A DNA stretch of 6,745 bases from an uncultured Sporolactobacillus sp. (GTDB lineage Bacteria; Bacillota; Bacilli; Bacillales; Sporolactobacillaceae): positions 1 to 6,745 of the forward strand of contig UQRJ01000169.1 in assembly GCA_900543345.1 (NCBI GenBank). The letters are read 5' to 3'. The notes beneath the pieces were generated by a model. The model was not told where the DNA came from, made no database searches, and saw nothing but the letters and a program-made list of their open reading frames with translations. Made by a program: the position numbers and the translations under genes. The first letter of the stretch is position 1. Every line of letters starts with the position of its first letter. Below are positions 1 to 5,699 of this stretch, in pieces.

Positions 1-48
1 TCTACACAAGGCTATTCGTCGGCAGCGTCAGATGTGTATAAGAGACAG
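1..48 (+). other. Illumina Nextera i5-side adapter (artefact)
   Basis: This is not genomic DNA. Positions 1-7 are the end of the P5 adapter (TCTACAC), 8-15 (AAGGCTAT) occupy the i5 index slot, 16-29 are TCGTCGGCAGCGTC (Nextera read-1 tail) and 30-48 are AGATGTGTATAAGAGACAG, the Tn5 mosaic end. Genomic sequence begins at 49. Translation from position 32 gives the known artefact peptide start MCIRDR. Confidence 0.98.
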
Positions 49-136
49 ATATAGACTTAAAAAAATAAAAATCAATTTTTCCAATCTCCTTATCAAGTTA
101 TTTTCATCAAAAATAAAGGAGATAGAAAAAATTTAT

Positions 137-152
137 AGTGAAAACTTTCACA
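137..152 (-). promoter_or_regulatory. CRP/FNR-type operator box
   Basis: On the minus strand the sequence reads TGTGA-AAGTTT-TCACT, matching 9 of the 10 fixed positions of the TGTGA-N6-TCACA consensus used by CRP, by Bacillus Fnr and by ArcR-type regulators. The core GTGAAA-AC-TTTCAC (138-151) is a perfect 6+6 inverted repeat. It sits at about +1 to +16 of the candidate leftward promoter, where a bound protein would be expected to repress. The match is seen; the identity of the regulator is inferred. Confidence 0.4.
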
Positions 153-158
153 ATCCCT

Positions 159-187
159 ATTGTAAACATTTTTCTTCTTTGTGGCAT
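159..187 (-). promoter_or_regulatory. Candidate sigma-A promoter, leftward, of a gene beyond the window
   Basis: On the minus strand there is a -10 TACAAT (159-164, 5/6) and a -35 ATGCCA (182-187, 4/6), separated by exactly 17 bp. The predicted start is near 152. It lies downstream of the dehydratase gene and points away from it, so it would serve the next gene to the left, which is lost at the window edge. Confidence 0.4.
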
Positions 188-220
188 CACTTTATGCATA
201 AATTCATTTATTGTTCACAA

Positions 221-234
221 TGAAAGCGTTGCCT
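221..234 (+). promoter_or_regulatory. cre-like box (CcpA)
   Basis: TGAAAGCGTTGCCT fits 12 of the 14 positions of the degenerate Bacillus cre consensus TGWNANCGNTNWCA; the core TGAAAGCG is ideal and the mismatches are at the 3' end. It lies about 70-80 bp upstream of the candidate leftward start point, a position compatible with CcpA control. It is a motif match only. Confidence 0.35.
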
Positions 235-315
235 CGGCTATCCGGATTTATAAAATATATTTTTCTCTATTTAGTTATCGAATGAATATGGCTCGAAAAC
301 GGGATCTGCTAATGA

Positions 316-1950
316 TTACACGAGGCGAACAGCGCCGTATGCGGCGGATGCCGTGCTATTCGCGTAAAGTTTCAGAAATCTGCTGGCTTCGCGTTTTACA
401 CTGTCTAGTTTTTCTCTTCTTTTGGCAAGTTCTCCATGATCGACGTGCAGTTCAATTAAACGTTGCGGAACGTCGATGCTGATGAGATCGTCGTCCTTCA
501 CCAGAGCAAGAGGGCCGCCTTCCGCTGCTTCAGGACTGATGTATCCTACGGACAAGCCGGCCGATGCGCCGGAAAAACGGCCATCCGTAATCAGTGCAAT
601 CTTTTTAAATCTGGACAAGATTTCCGTGCAACGATGTAACTCCCGCATTCCGGGTCCACCTTTGGGGCCTTCATAGCGAATGACAATCACGTGATTCTCT
701 TCAATTTTTCCGGCTGTGTACGCTTCCTGAAATTGCTCTTCCGAATTGAAAACCATCGCGGGTGCTTTGAACGTCATCAGAGCTTCCGGTACGGCCGATT
801 GCTTGATTAACGCGCCTTGTTCGGCCAGATTTCCTTTTAGCACGGCAATTCCGCCTTCCGTTTCAATCGGTTGGTCAAGCGGATGGATGATCTGTCGATC
901 GTGTACTTTCGCGTTACTAATGTTATCCGCTACTTTGCGTCCGGTGACGGTCAAAGCGTCGAGGTGCAGCAGCGGCGACAATTCTTTCATCAGTGCCGGC
1001 ACTCCGCCCGCGCGCTGCAAATCATTAGTGGTGAAGTTATTGTTATTTGGTGTAACGGCTGCAATAAAGGGAACTTTTCTGCTGATTCGATCAAACGTAT
1101 CAAGAGATAGTTTAATGTTTGCTTCGCGAGCGATAGCCGGCAAATGCAGGCAGGCATTTAGTGATCCGCCCATGGCAAGTAAAACAGAAATCGCATTCTC
1201 GAAAGCTTCTTTCGTCAGGATGTCCCTTGCACGGATATTCATTTTGACTAATTCGACGATTTGCCGGCCCGCCGCTTCTGCCGCTTTGAGCTGTTCGTCC
1301 GATAGCGATCTCATCCAGGACGTATTTGGCAATGCAAGGCCAAGAGCTTCCGACAATCCCTGCATCGTGTTTGCCGTGCCGAGAAACGGACATACACCGG
1401 CGCATGGATAGTACTTCCGCGTGACGGCAACCAGACCTTTTTCATCGAGGGTCCCCGACAGAAATTGTTGGCGTGCCGCTTTGGAATCTTTCGGTTTGAT
1501 ATAATTCGGCATCACACCGCCGAGAACGACTAAGGAAGGAAGATTCAAACGCGCGGCGCTCATCAGCATCCCGGGAACAATCTTATCGCAGGAACTCAGC
1601 ATGACCATACCGTCGAAAATCTCATGGGCGCGAATCATTGTTTCGACACTGTCGGCAATAATGTCGCGGCTGGGCAGCGAATATTTCATGCCGTCGTGCC
1701 CCTGCGCGATACCGTCGCAAACGGCAATGGTGTTGAATTCCAGCGGATATCCTCCTGCTTCCAGTACGCCCTTTTTGACATGTTCGGCCAGCTTTAGCAG
1801 ATGAACATGGCCGGGAACGATTTCATTCCAGGAATTGGCGATGGCGATAATCGGTCGATCCATCATTTCATAAGGGACACCGCTTGAACATAAATGTCCC
1901 TTTAAAATAGCCCGCGTATAAGGTTTGATTTGCGATAGATGATTTTTCAT
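316..1950 (-). CDS. IlvD/Edd-family dehydratase (dihydroxy-acid or sugar-acid dehydratase)
   Basis: A 544-residue member of the Fe-S IlvD/Edd family, which removes water from 2,3-dihydroxy acids to give 2-keto acids. Diagnostic blocks are all present: NSWNEIVPGHVHL (39-51), CDGIAQGHDGM (78-88), LPSRD (92-96), SCDKIVPGMLM (120-130; the Lys matches the carbamylated, metal-binding Lys of family structures), CPFLGTANTM (187-196), GPKGGPGMREL (428-438) and TDGRFSG (455-461) with the putative catalytic Ser460. Cys121 and Cys187 are likely cluster ligands. I chose the ATG at 1950 because AGGGGAG lies 9 nt upstream and conserved sequence follows soon after; an in-frame TTG at 2001 would add 17 poorly conserved residues. 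It lies 145 nt behind ptsI in the same direction, with no ilvB/C/A neighbours. Context favours an aldonate substrate (gluconate, galactonate or a pentonate), but valine/isoleucine synthesis by a true IlvD cannot be excluded. Confidence 0.9.
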   Translation of the reverse strand: MKNHLSQIKPYTRAILKGHLCSSGVPYEMMDRPIIAIANSWNEIVPGHVHLLKLAEHVKKGVLEAGGYPLEFNTIAVCDGIAQGHDGMKYSLPSRDIIADSVETMIRAHEIFDGMVMLSSCDKIVPGMLMSAARLNLPSLVVLGGVMPNYIKPKDSKAARQQFLSGTLDEKGLVAVTRKYYPCAGVCPFLGTANTMQGLSEALGLALPNTSWMRSLSDEQLKAAEAAGRQIVELVKMNIRARDILTKEAFENAISVLLAMGGSLNACLHLPAIAREANIKLSLDTFDRISRKVPFIAAVTPNNNNFTTNDLQRAGGVPALMKELSPLLHLDALTVTGRKVADNISNAKVHDRQIIHPLDQPIETEGGIAVLKGNLAEQGALIKQSAVPEALMTFKAPAMVFNSEEQFQEAYTAGKIEENHVIVIRYEGPKGGPGMRELHRCTEILSRFKKIALITDGRFSGASAGLSVGYISPEAAEGGPLALVKDDDLISIDVPQRLIELHVDHGELAKRREKLDSVKREASRFLKLYANSTASAAYGAVRLV

Positions 1951-1980
1951 CTCTTTAAACTCCCCTTCCGACTGAAGATA

Positions 1981-1993
1981 GATCCACTGGATC
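1981..1993. promoter_or_regulatory. 13-bp palindrome upstream of the dehydratase gene
   Basis: GATCCA-C-TGGATC is a perfect 6+6 inverted repeat about 30 bp upstream of the dehydratase ATG. On the minus strand it directly follows TTGACG (1996-2001), a good -35 hexamer, but no convincing -10 lies at the right distance. It may be an operator of a weak internal promoter or chance. Confidence 0.25.
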
Positions 1994-2095
1994 ACCGTCA
2001 AATTGTGAACGCTTCGTTTATCTTTCGAATTTCTTCACGAAACGATTGATTGTTTGGACACATTGGCGAATGATCGGTAACATGAATGTTTATTT

Positions 2096-3823
2096 TTATG
2101 CTTCTGTATTCAATGCTTTTTGCACATCATCCAGGACGTCTTCGGCCGTATCCCGATTCAGGAGCGCGTCCTTGCGCGCCGCCCAGTCGGCGGCACGCAG
2201 TTTCAGCAGGCGGCTGCGCGCCGGCAGGATCGAGGTCGCGCTCATGCTGAACTCGTCCAGGCCGAGCGCCAGCAGCACCGGAATCGCCGTCGGATCGCCG
2301 GCCATTTCGCCGCACATGCCGACCCAGTGCCCCTCTTGGTGCGCGGCGTCGATCACGTGCGCAATCAGGCGCAGCAGGGACGGATTCAGCGGCTGGTACA
2401 GATAGGACACGTGCTCATTCATCCGGTCGGCCGCCATCGTATACTGAATCAGATCGTTGGTGCCAATGCTGAAGAAGTCGGCCTCTTTGGCAAACCGGTC
2501 GGCCAGCACGGCGGCGGCCGGGATCTCCATCATCATGCCGACCTGCAGATCGTCGGCCACTGTCGTTCCGGCGGCGGTCAGCCGGGCTTTTTCCTCCTCC
2601 AGGATCTGCTTGGCCGCCCGCAGTTCCTGGATCGTCGCAATCATCGGGAACATGATCCGCAGTTTGCCGTAGGCGCTGGCCCGCAGCAGGGCGCGCAGCT
2701 GGGTGCGGAAGATGTCCTGCCGTTCCAGGCACAGCCGGATCGCCCGGAAGCCGAGGAACGGGTTCATTTCTTTCGGCAGCGGCAGGTAGCTCAGTTTCTT
2801 ATCGCCGCCGATGTCCAGCGTGCGGATGACGACCGGTTTGCCGGCCATTTGTTCCAAGACTGCCTTATACGCCTCAAACTGCTCGTCTTCCGTCGGCAGC
2901 TGGTCGCGGCCCATGTACAGGAATTCGGTCCGGTACAGGCCGATTGCCTCGCCGCCGTTATGGATCACGCCGGCGACGTCGCCGGGATTGCCGATGTTGG
3001 CGCCGAGAATCACCTGCTTACCGTCCTGAGTCTTCGTCGCTTCGTGCAGCAGCTGTTTCCATTCTTCCTGCTGCCGTCGAAAGGCGGCCGCCTTGGCTCG
3101 GTAGTGGGCGATCTCCGCCGCCGTCGGATTAAACAGCACTTCGCCGTTCAACCCGTCGACGATCACCGTCTCGCCGTTCTTGGCTTTGGCCGTGGCCGCC
3201 CGCGTCCCGACGACCGCCGGGATTTCCATCGACCGCGACATGATCGCCGAATGCGACGTCCGACCGCCGACGTCGGTGGCGAAGCCTTTGACATACTTGC
3301 GGTTGAGCTGCGCCGTATCCGACGGCGTCAGATCCTCGGCAATGATCACCGAGGCCTCGCTGATCGCGGCCGGCGAGGTAAAGGTCACGCCGAGCAGATG
3401 CGCCAGCAATCGCTTCGACACGTCGCGGACGTCGGCCGCCCGCTCGCGCATATACTCGTTGTCTTTCATGCTTTCAAAGGTATGAATGAAAAAATCGGCG
3501 ACCTCCTGCAGCGCCGTTTCCGCCGTCAGCCCGCTCTCGTCGATCTTCTGCTCAATCTGGCCGATAAACTCCGGATCGCTCAGGAACAGGAGATGGGCGG
3601 CAAAAACGTCGGCCTTATCCTTCCCCAGTTCTTGTTCCGCCTTCTGCTTGATCTGCGTCAGCTCGCGTTTCGATACGTCCACCGCTTCAGCAAGCCTGCG
3701 CTTTTCGGCGGCTTTATCGTCACTGGTCCCGCTTTCGAACGACAAATCAGGATTTTTCAACACAAATGTTTTAGCGATGGCAATCCCTGCCGAGGCGGGA
3801 ATGCCTTTCACTTTTTCTGTCAT
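2096..3823 (-). CDS. ptsI: PTS Enzyme I (phosphoenolpyruvate-protein phosphotransferase)
   Basis: A full-length 575-residue cytosolic Enzyme I. It autophosphorylates from phosphoenolpyruvate and passes the phosphoryl group to HPr, feeding all sugar PTS transporters. The N-terminal HPr-binding and phosphohistidine domains (about 1-225) contain GGRTSHSAIMSR with the active His191. The C-terminal PEP-binding barrel (about 260-575) contains YRTEFLYM (Arg298), IRTLDIGGDKK (Arg334), MMEIPAA (Glu433), GTNDLIQY (Asn456, Asp457) and the active-site CGEMAGD (Cys504). Nothing essential is missing. The N-terminus (KGIPASAGIAIAK, then PDLSFE) resembles Lactobacillales and Bacillales enzymes. Strong AGGGGAGG lies about 14 nt before the ATG at 3823, longer than usual. 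No ptsH precedes it; it has its own candidate promoter, and the dehydratase gene follows after 145 nt. The gene is GC-rich (40 of 60 bases at 2461-2520), unlike the AT-rich flanks. Confidence 0.98.
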   Translation of the reverse strand: MTEKVKGIPASAGIAIAKTFVLKNPDLSFESGTSDDKAAEKRRLAEAVDVSKRELTQIKQKAEQELGKDKADVFAAHLLFLSDPEFIGQIEQKIDESGLTAETALQEVADFFIHTFESMKDNEYMRERAADVRDVSKRLLAHLLGVTFTSPAAISEASVIIAEDLTPSDTAQLNRKYVKGFATDVGGRTSHSAIMSRSMEIPAVVGTRAATAKAKNGETVIVDGLNGEVLFNPTAAEIAHYRAKAAAFRRQQEEWKQLLHEATKTQDGKQVILGANIGNPGDVAGVIHNGGEAIGLYRTEFLYMGRDQLPTEDEQFEAYKAVLEQMAGKPVVIRTLDIGGDKKLSYLPLPKEMNPFLGFRAIRLCLERQDIFRTQLRALLRASAYGKLRIMFPMIATIQELRAAKQILEEEKARLTAAGTTVADDLQVGMMMEIPAAAVLADRFAKEADFFSIGTNDLIQYTMAADRMNEHVSYLYQPLNPSLLRLIAHVIDAAHQEGHWVGMCGEMAGDPTAIPVLLALGLDEFSMSATSILPARSRLLKLRAADWAARKDALLNRDTAEDVLDDVQKALNTEA

Positions 3824-3877
3824 GATAACCAGTTCGACCTCCCCTGCTTGTGCTGCAATTTGCCGATGCTGTCATTT

Positions 3878-3906
3878 ATCATCTTACGGGTCTGTTTTTT
3901 TGCCAA
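3878..3906 (-). promoter_or_regulatory. Candidate ptsI promoter
   Basis: On the minus strand, TTGGCA (3901-3906, 5/6 of the -35 consensus) is separated by exactly 17 bp from GATGAT (3878-3883, 4/6 of the -10 consensus). The predicted start is near 3871, giving a leader of about 48 nt. It supports separate transcription of ptsI from the uxaA genes upstream. Confidence 0.5.
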
Positions 3907-3962
3907 TAAAGCTAAAATTTTTAGTTTATGCCTTTTTCTATTTGAATAAGAATAAAAAGAAA

Positions 3963-4008
3963 GAAAATATTTCTTGAATGACGGGTATAAACGGCAAGAA
4001 ATATTTTC
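3963..4008. repeat. 14+14 bp perfect inverted repeat (terminator or operator)
   Basis: GAAAATATTTCTTG (3963-3976) and CAAGAAATATTTTC (3995-4008) are perfect reverse complements around an 18-nt spacer. On the minus strand the second arm is followed by a T-rich run (TTTCTTTTTATTC), so it could end transcripts coming from the uxaA genes, although the stem is unusually AT-rich and the loop long. It also lies about 57 bp upstream of the ptsI -35, so a protein-binding role is possible. Confidence 0.55.
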
Positions 4009-4043
4009 AAAAACAATAACGATAATAAGCCGGCCGGATATCC

Positions 4044-4093
4044 AACCGTGGTTTTACCTGATAAACTGTCATTGAGTAATCTTCACCACGGCT
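4044..4093 (-). repeat. Long-loop hairpin after the large dehydratase subunit gene
   Basis: On the minus strand AGCCGTGGT and ACCACGGTT can form a 9-bp RNA stem with one G-U pair; the perfect DNA arms are 4046-4052 and 4085-4091. It starts a few bases after the TAG stop. The loop is about 31 nt and no U-run follows, so it is a poor intrinsic terminator; 3'-end protection or chance are alternatives. Confidence 0.3.
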
Positions 4094-4095
4094 AT

Positions 4096-5268
4096 CTATA
4101 AATCGCAGCACCAAACTTCGTTGCTGTGGTAAATGCTGATCTCGGAGAAGCCCAGCTGTTCCGCCTTGGTTTGCTCCCCGTTACAGACGGCAATCAGCCG
4201 GTTAAGCAACAGGTCGCCGCAGGAGGCGATGGTCTGCTCGCCGCGCAGCACCGCGGAAGCGTCGATATCGATATTGTCCTGCATCCGCTGATACGTGCGC
4301 CGATTGCCGGTCATTTTAAGGATCGGCAGGATCGGATTCCCGATCGGCGTTCCCCGTCCCGTCGTAAAAACGCACAGCTGGGCGCCGCCCGCCGCCATGC
4401 CGGTGACGGATTCGATGTCGTAGCCCGGCGTATCCATCAGGACCAGCCCGTGGCTCTCGGGCCGTTCTCCATAGCGGACGACTGCGCGGATGGTCGATGT
4501 CCCGCCCTTTTCGATGCTTCCCAAGGCCTTCTCTTCCAACGTACTTAGTCCGCCCCGGATATTTCCGGGCGTGGGGTTGGAGCCCCTGATGTCGATGTGC
4601 ATCTGCTGAAATTGAGCTTCCAGGCCCTGAATGATGTGCAGCAGCCGCTTGCGCACGGTTTCATTCGCGGCCCGCCTGGCCAGGATCTGCTCGGTCCCGA
4701 TCATTTCCGTGGTTTCGCCCAAAAGCACCGTCCCGCCGCTGCGGATCAGCCGGTCGCTGCAAGCGCCTAACACCGGATTGGCCGAGAGGCCCGAGGTGGC
4801 ATCCGATCCGCCGCAGTTGGTCGCCAGAACGAGGGCGCCAAGATCCGCCGGTTCCCGCTGCACCGCTGCCCTGGCTTCGGCCAGCCGCTGGGCGATCTTG
4901 ACCCCCTTGGCGACGGTGCGGACGGTGCCCCCCTCCTCCTGAATGGTGAGCACTGCCAGCGGTTTGCGGCTGCTTTCCCTGATCTTTCGGTAAAGGACGT
5001 GCGGCTGTATCGTCTCGCAGCCCAAGCCGACGATCAGCGTCCCAAAAACATTGGGGTTTAACGCCAGTCCGACCAGGGAGCGCCACATGATCTGCAGGCT
5101 TTCGCCAATCTGTCCGCAGCCCTTGGCATTCGGCACGTAGACGGCGCCCGCCACTTGGTCGGCAATGCGCCTAGCCGTCTCATTCGCGCAGCCGACCGTC
5201 GATAAAATCATGATCTTATTGCGAATCCCGTACTGTCCGTCGGGACGTTTGAACGCTTTGATTTTCAT
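4096..5268 (-). CDS. uxaA: UxaA/GarD-family dehydratase, large subunit (altronate or galactarate type)
   Basis: A 390-residue protein matching the catalytic C-terminal part of altronate dehydratase (UxaA) and galactarate dehydratase (GarD), metal-dependent enzymes that turn a sugar acid into its 2-keto-3-deoxy derivative. Family blocks in order: RPDGQYGIRN (8-17), TVGCAN (24-29), GLGCE (81-85), NCGGSDATSGLSANPVLG (151-168), GETTEMIGTE (184-193), GNIRGGLSTLEEKALG (235-250), MDTPGYDIESVTG (278-290), AAGGAQLCVFTTGRGTPIG (292-310) and KMTGN (318-322). The CGGSD and DTPGYD blocks favour the altronate/galactarate branch over the related sulfolactate sulfo-lyase SuyB. The SAF domain found at the N-terminus of fused enzymes is encoded by the preceding gene; the two overlap by ATGA, indicating translational coupling. 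GAGGG lies 7 nt before the ATG. Substrate is inferred only to the level of a hexonate or hexarate. Confidence 0.9.
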   Translation of the reverse strand: MKIKAFKRPDGQYGIRNKIMILSTVGCANETARRIADQVAGAVYVPNAKGCGQIGESLQIMWRSLVGLALNPNVFGTLIVGLGCETIQPHVLYRKIRESSRKPLAVLTIQEEGGTVRTVAKGVKIAQRLAEARAAVQREPADLGALVLATNCGGSDATSGLSANPVLGACSDRLIRSGGTVLLGETTEMIGTEQILARRAANETVRKRLLHIIQGLEAQFQQMHIDIRGSNPTPGNIRGGLSTLEEKALGSIEKGGTSTIRAVVRYGERPESHGLVLMDTPGYDIESVTGMAAGGAQLCVFTTGRGTPIGNPILPILKMTGNRRTYQRMQDNIDIDASAVLRGEQTIASCGDLLLNRLIAVCNGEQTKAEQLGFSEISIYHSNEVWCCDL

Positions 5269-5555
5269 GGCCGAACCCTCACGCTTTCGATATTATGGAT
5301 ATGGACATGGCATCCCTTGTCGATGGCCGCCGTCGCTTGGGCAATCACTTCGCCGTATTTGTAGACCCGGTCCGCTTGCCGGATCGGCCGCAACGCCAGT
5401 TTGTGATACTGCGGAATGTCCGTCAATGCGTCGATCGTCTCCACGGTCTGATTTTCCCAGATAATGGCGACGCGGTCGGCTTTTTTGACGTCGGACAAAA
5501 CGACCGCGACTTGATCCTTTGGATGCATCAGTAACGCCTTTTTGATGAGTGCCAT
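5265..5555 (-). CDS. UxaA-family dehydratase, small subunit (SAF domain)
   Basis: A 96-residue SAF-domain protein equivalent to the N-terminal domain of one-piece UxaA. It shows the typical opening HPKDQVAVVLSDV (11-23), the central KLALRPI (52-58), KYGEVIAQA (66-74) and the closing HVHIHNIES (83-91), which normally precedes the linker to the catalytic domain. It presumably forms the active dehydratase with the next gene product, whose ATG overlaps its TGA stop. I start at 5555, where homologues begin and where a G-rich AAAGGGGGGG motif sits 8 nt upstream. A start at 5588 would add 11 residues that lie over the end of the dehydrogenase remnant. Sulfolactate sulfo-lyase alpha subunits (SuyA) share this fold, but the partner argues for the altronate type. 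Confidence 0.88.
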   Translation of the reverse strand: MALIKKALLMHPKDQVAVVLSDVKKADRVAIIWENQTVETIDALTDIPQYHKLALRPIRQADRVYKYGEVIAQATAAIDKGCHVHIHNIESVRVRP

Positions 5556-5571
5556 CAGCCTGACCCCCCCT

Positions 5572-5699
5572 TTAAACGTAAAAAACATCGGGCGCCTTTT
5601 CTCCCCTCAGGACGGCTAAGACATTATCGACCGCCATATCGCCCATGCGCAGATTCGATTCAATCGTCGTCCTTCCGATTGGGCGCGTCGCTGTCGATA
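5572..5699 (-). pseudogene. C-terminal remnant of a D-isomer-specific 2-hydroxyacid dehydrogenase
   Basis: Reading the minus strand in the frame that ends with TAA at 5572-5574 gives about 42 codons including RPIGRTTIESNLRMGDMAV then DNVLAVLRGEKAPDVFYV. This matches the tail of the glyoxylate/hydroxypyruvate reductase family (TPHIG, then TIE, AxxNxLAxLxGexPP). The reading frame meets a TAA within the aldolase stop region just upstream, so there is no body, no NAD-binding domain and no proper start. The catalytic His of the TPHIG motif is also gone: the sequence reads TRPIGR. Its stop is 16 nt before uxaA1, as expected if an intact dehydrogenase once headed the uxaA operon. The family call is from memory of the motif, not a search. 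An internal ATG could still allow a short peptide, but it would not be an enzyme. Confidence 0.7.

Larger units (their letters stand above)
49..315. other. Intergenic and leader region left of the dehydratase gene
   Basis: This AT-rich stretch has no convincing complete gene. It carries a candidate leftward promoter (159-187), a CRP/FNR-type box at its start point (137-152), a 12-bp perfect palindrome TTTATGCATAAA (191-202) beside the -35, and a cre-like box (221-234). Near the edge, on the minus strand, an AAGGAG motif (86-91) precedes a possible TTG start at 73-75, followed by nine open codons that run into the adapter. This may be the beginning of a truncated gene, but nine codons cannot be identified. 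I see no strong intrinsic terminator after the dehydratase stop codon. Confidence 0.6.

Noticed and set aside
32..223. Plus-strand 63-codon ORF at the left edge
   Set aside because: It starts inside the Nextera mosaic end (MCIRDR artefact) and continues through AT-rich intergenic DNA with no family resemblance.
746..1411. Plus-strand ORF inside the dehydratase gene
   Set aside because: It is fully antisense to a well-conserved IlvD/Edd protein and has no coherent domain or ribosome binding site of note.
2010..2044. Imperfect 8-bp hairpin between ptsI and the dehydratase gene
   Set aside because: The arms have a mismatch and no U-run follows on the transcribed strand, so I do not call a terminator.
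2120..3949. 609-codon plus-strand ORF antisense to the whole of ptsI
   Set aside because: The minus-strand ptsI has every catalytic motif. The antisense frame is rich in Arg, Gln, Gly and His with no recognisable domain, as expected of a mirror of a GC-rich gene.
4126..4548. Plus-strand ORF inside the large uxaA subunit gene
   Set aside because: It is antisense to conserved UxaA blocks; no motif supports it.
4096..5555. Sulfolactate sulfo-lyase (SuyAB) instead of a sugar-acid dehydratase
   Set aside because: Subunit sizes fit and a 2-hydroxyacid dehydrogenase remnant is adjacent, but CGGSDATSG and DTPGYDIESVTG with FTTGRGTP are typical of the altronate/galactarate branch.
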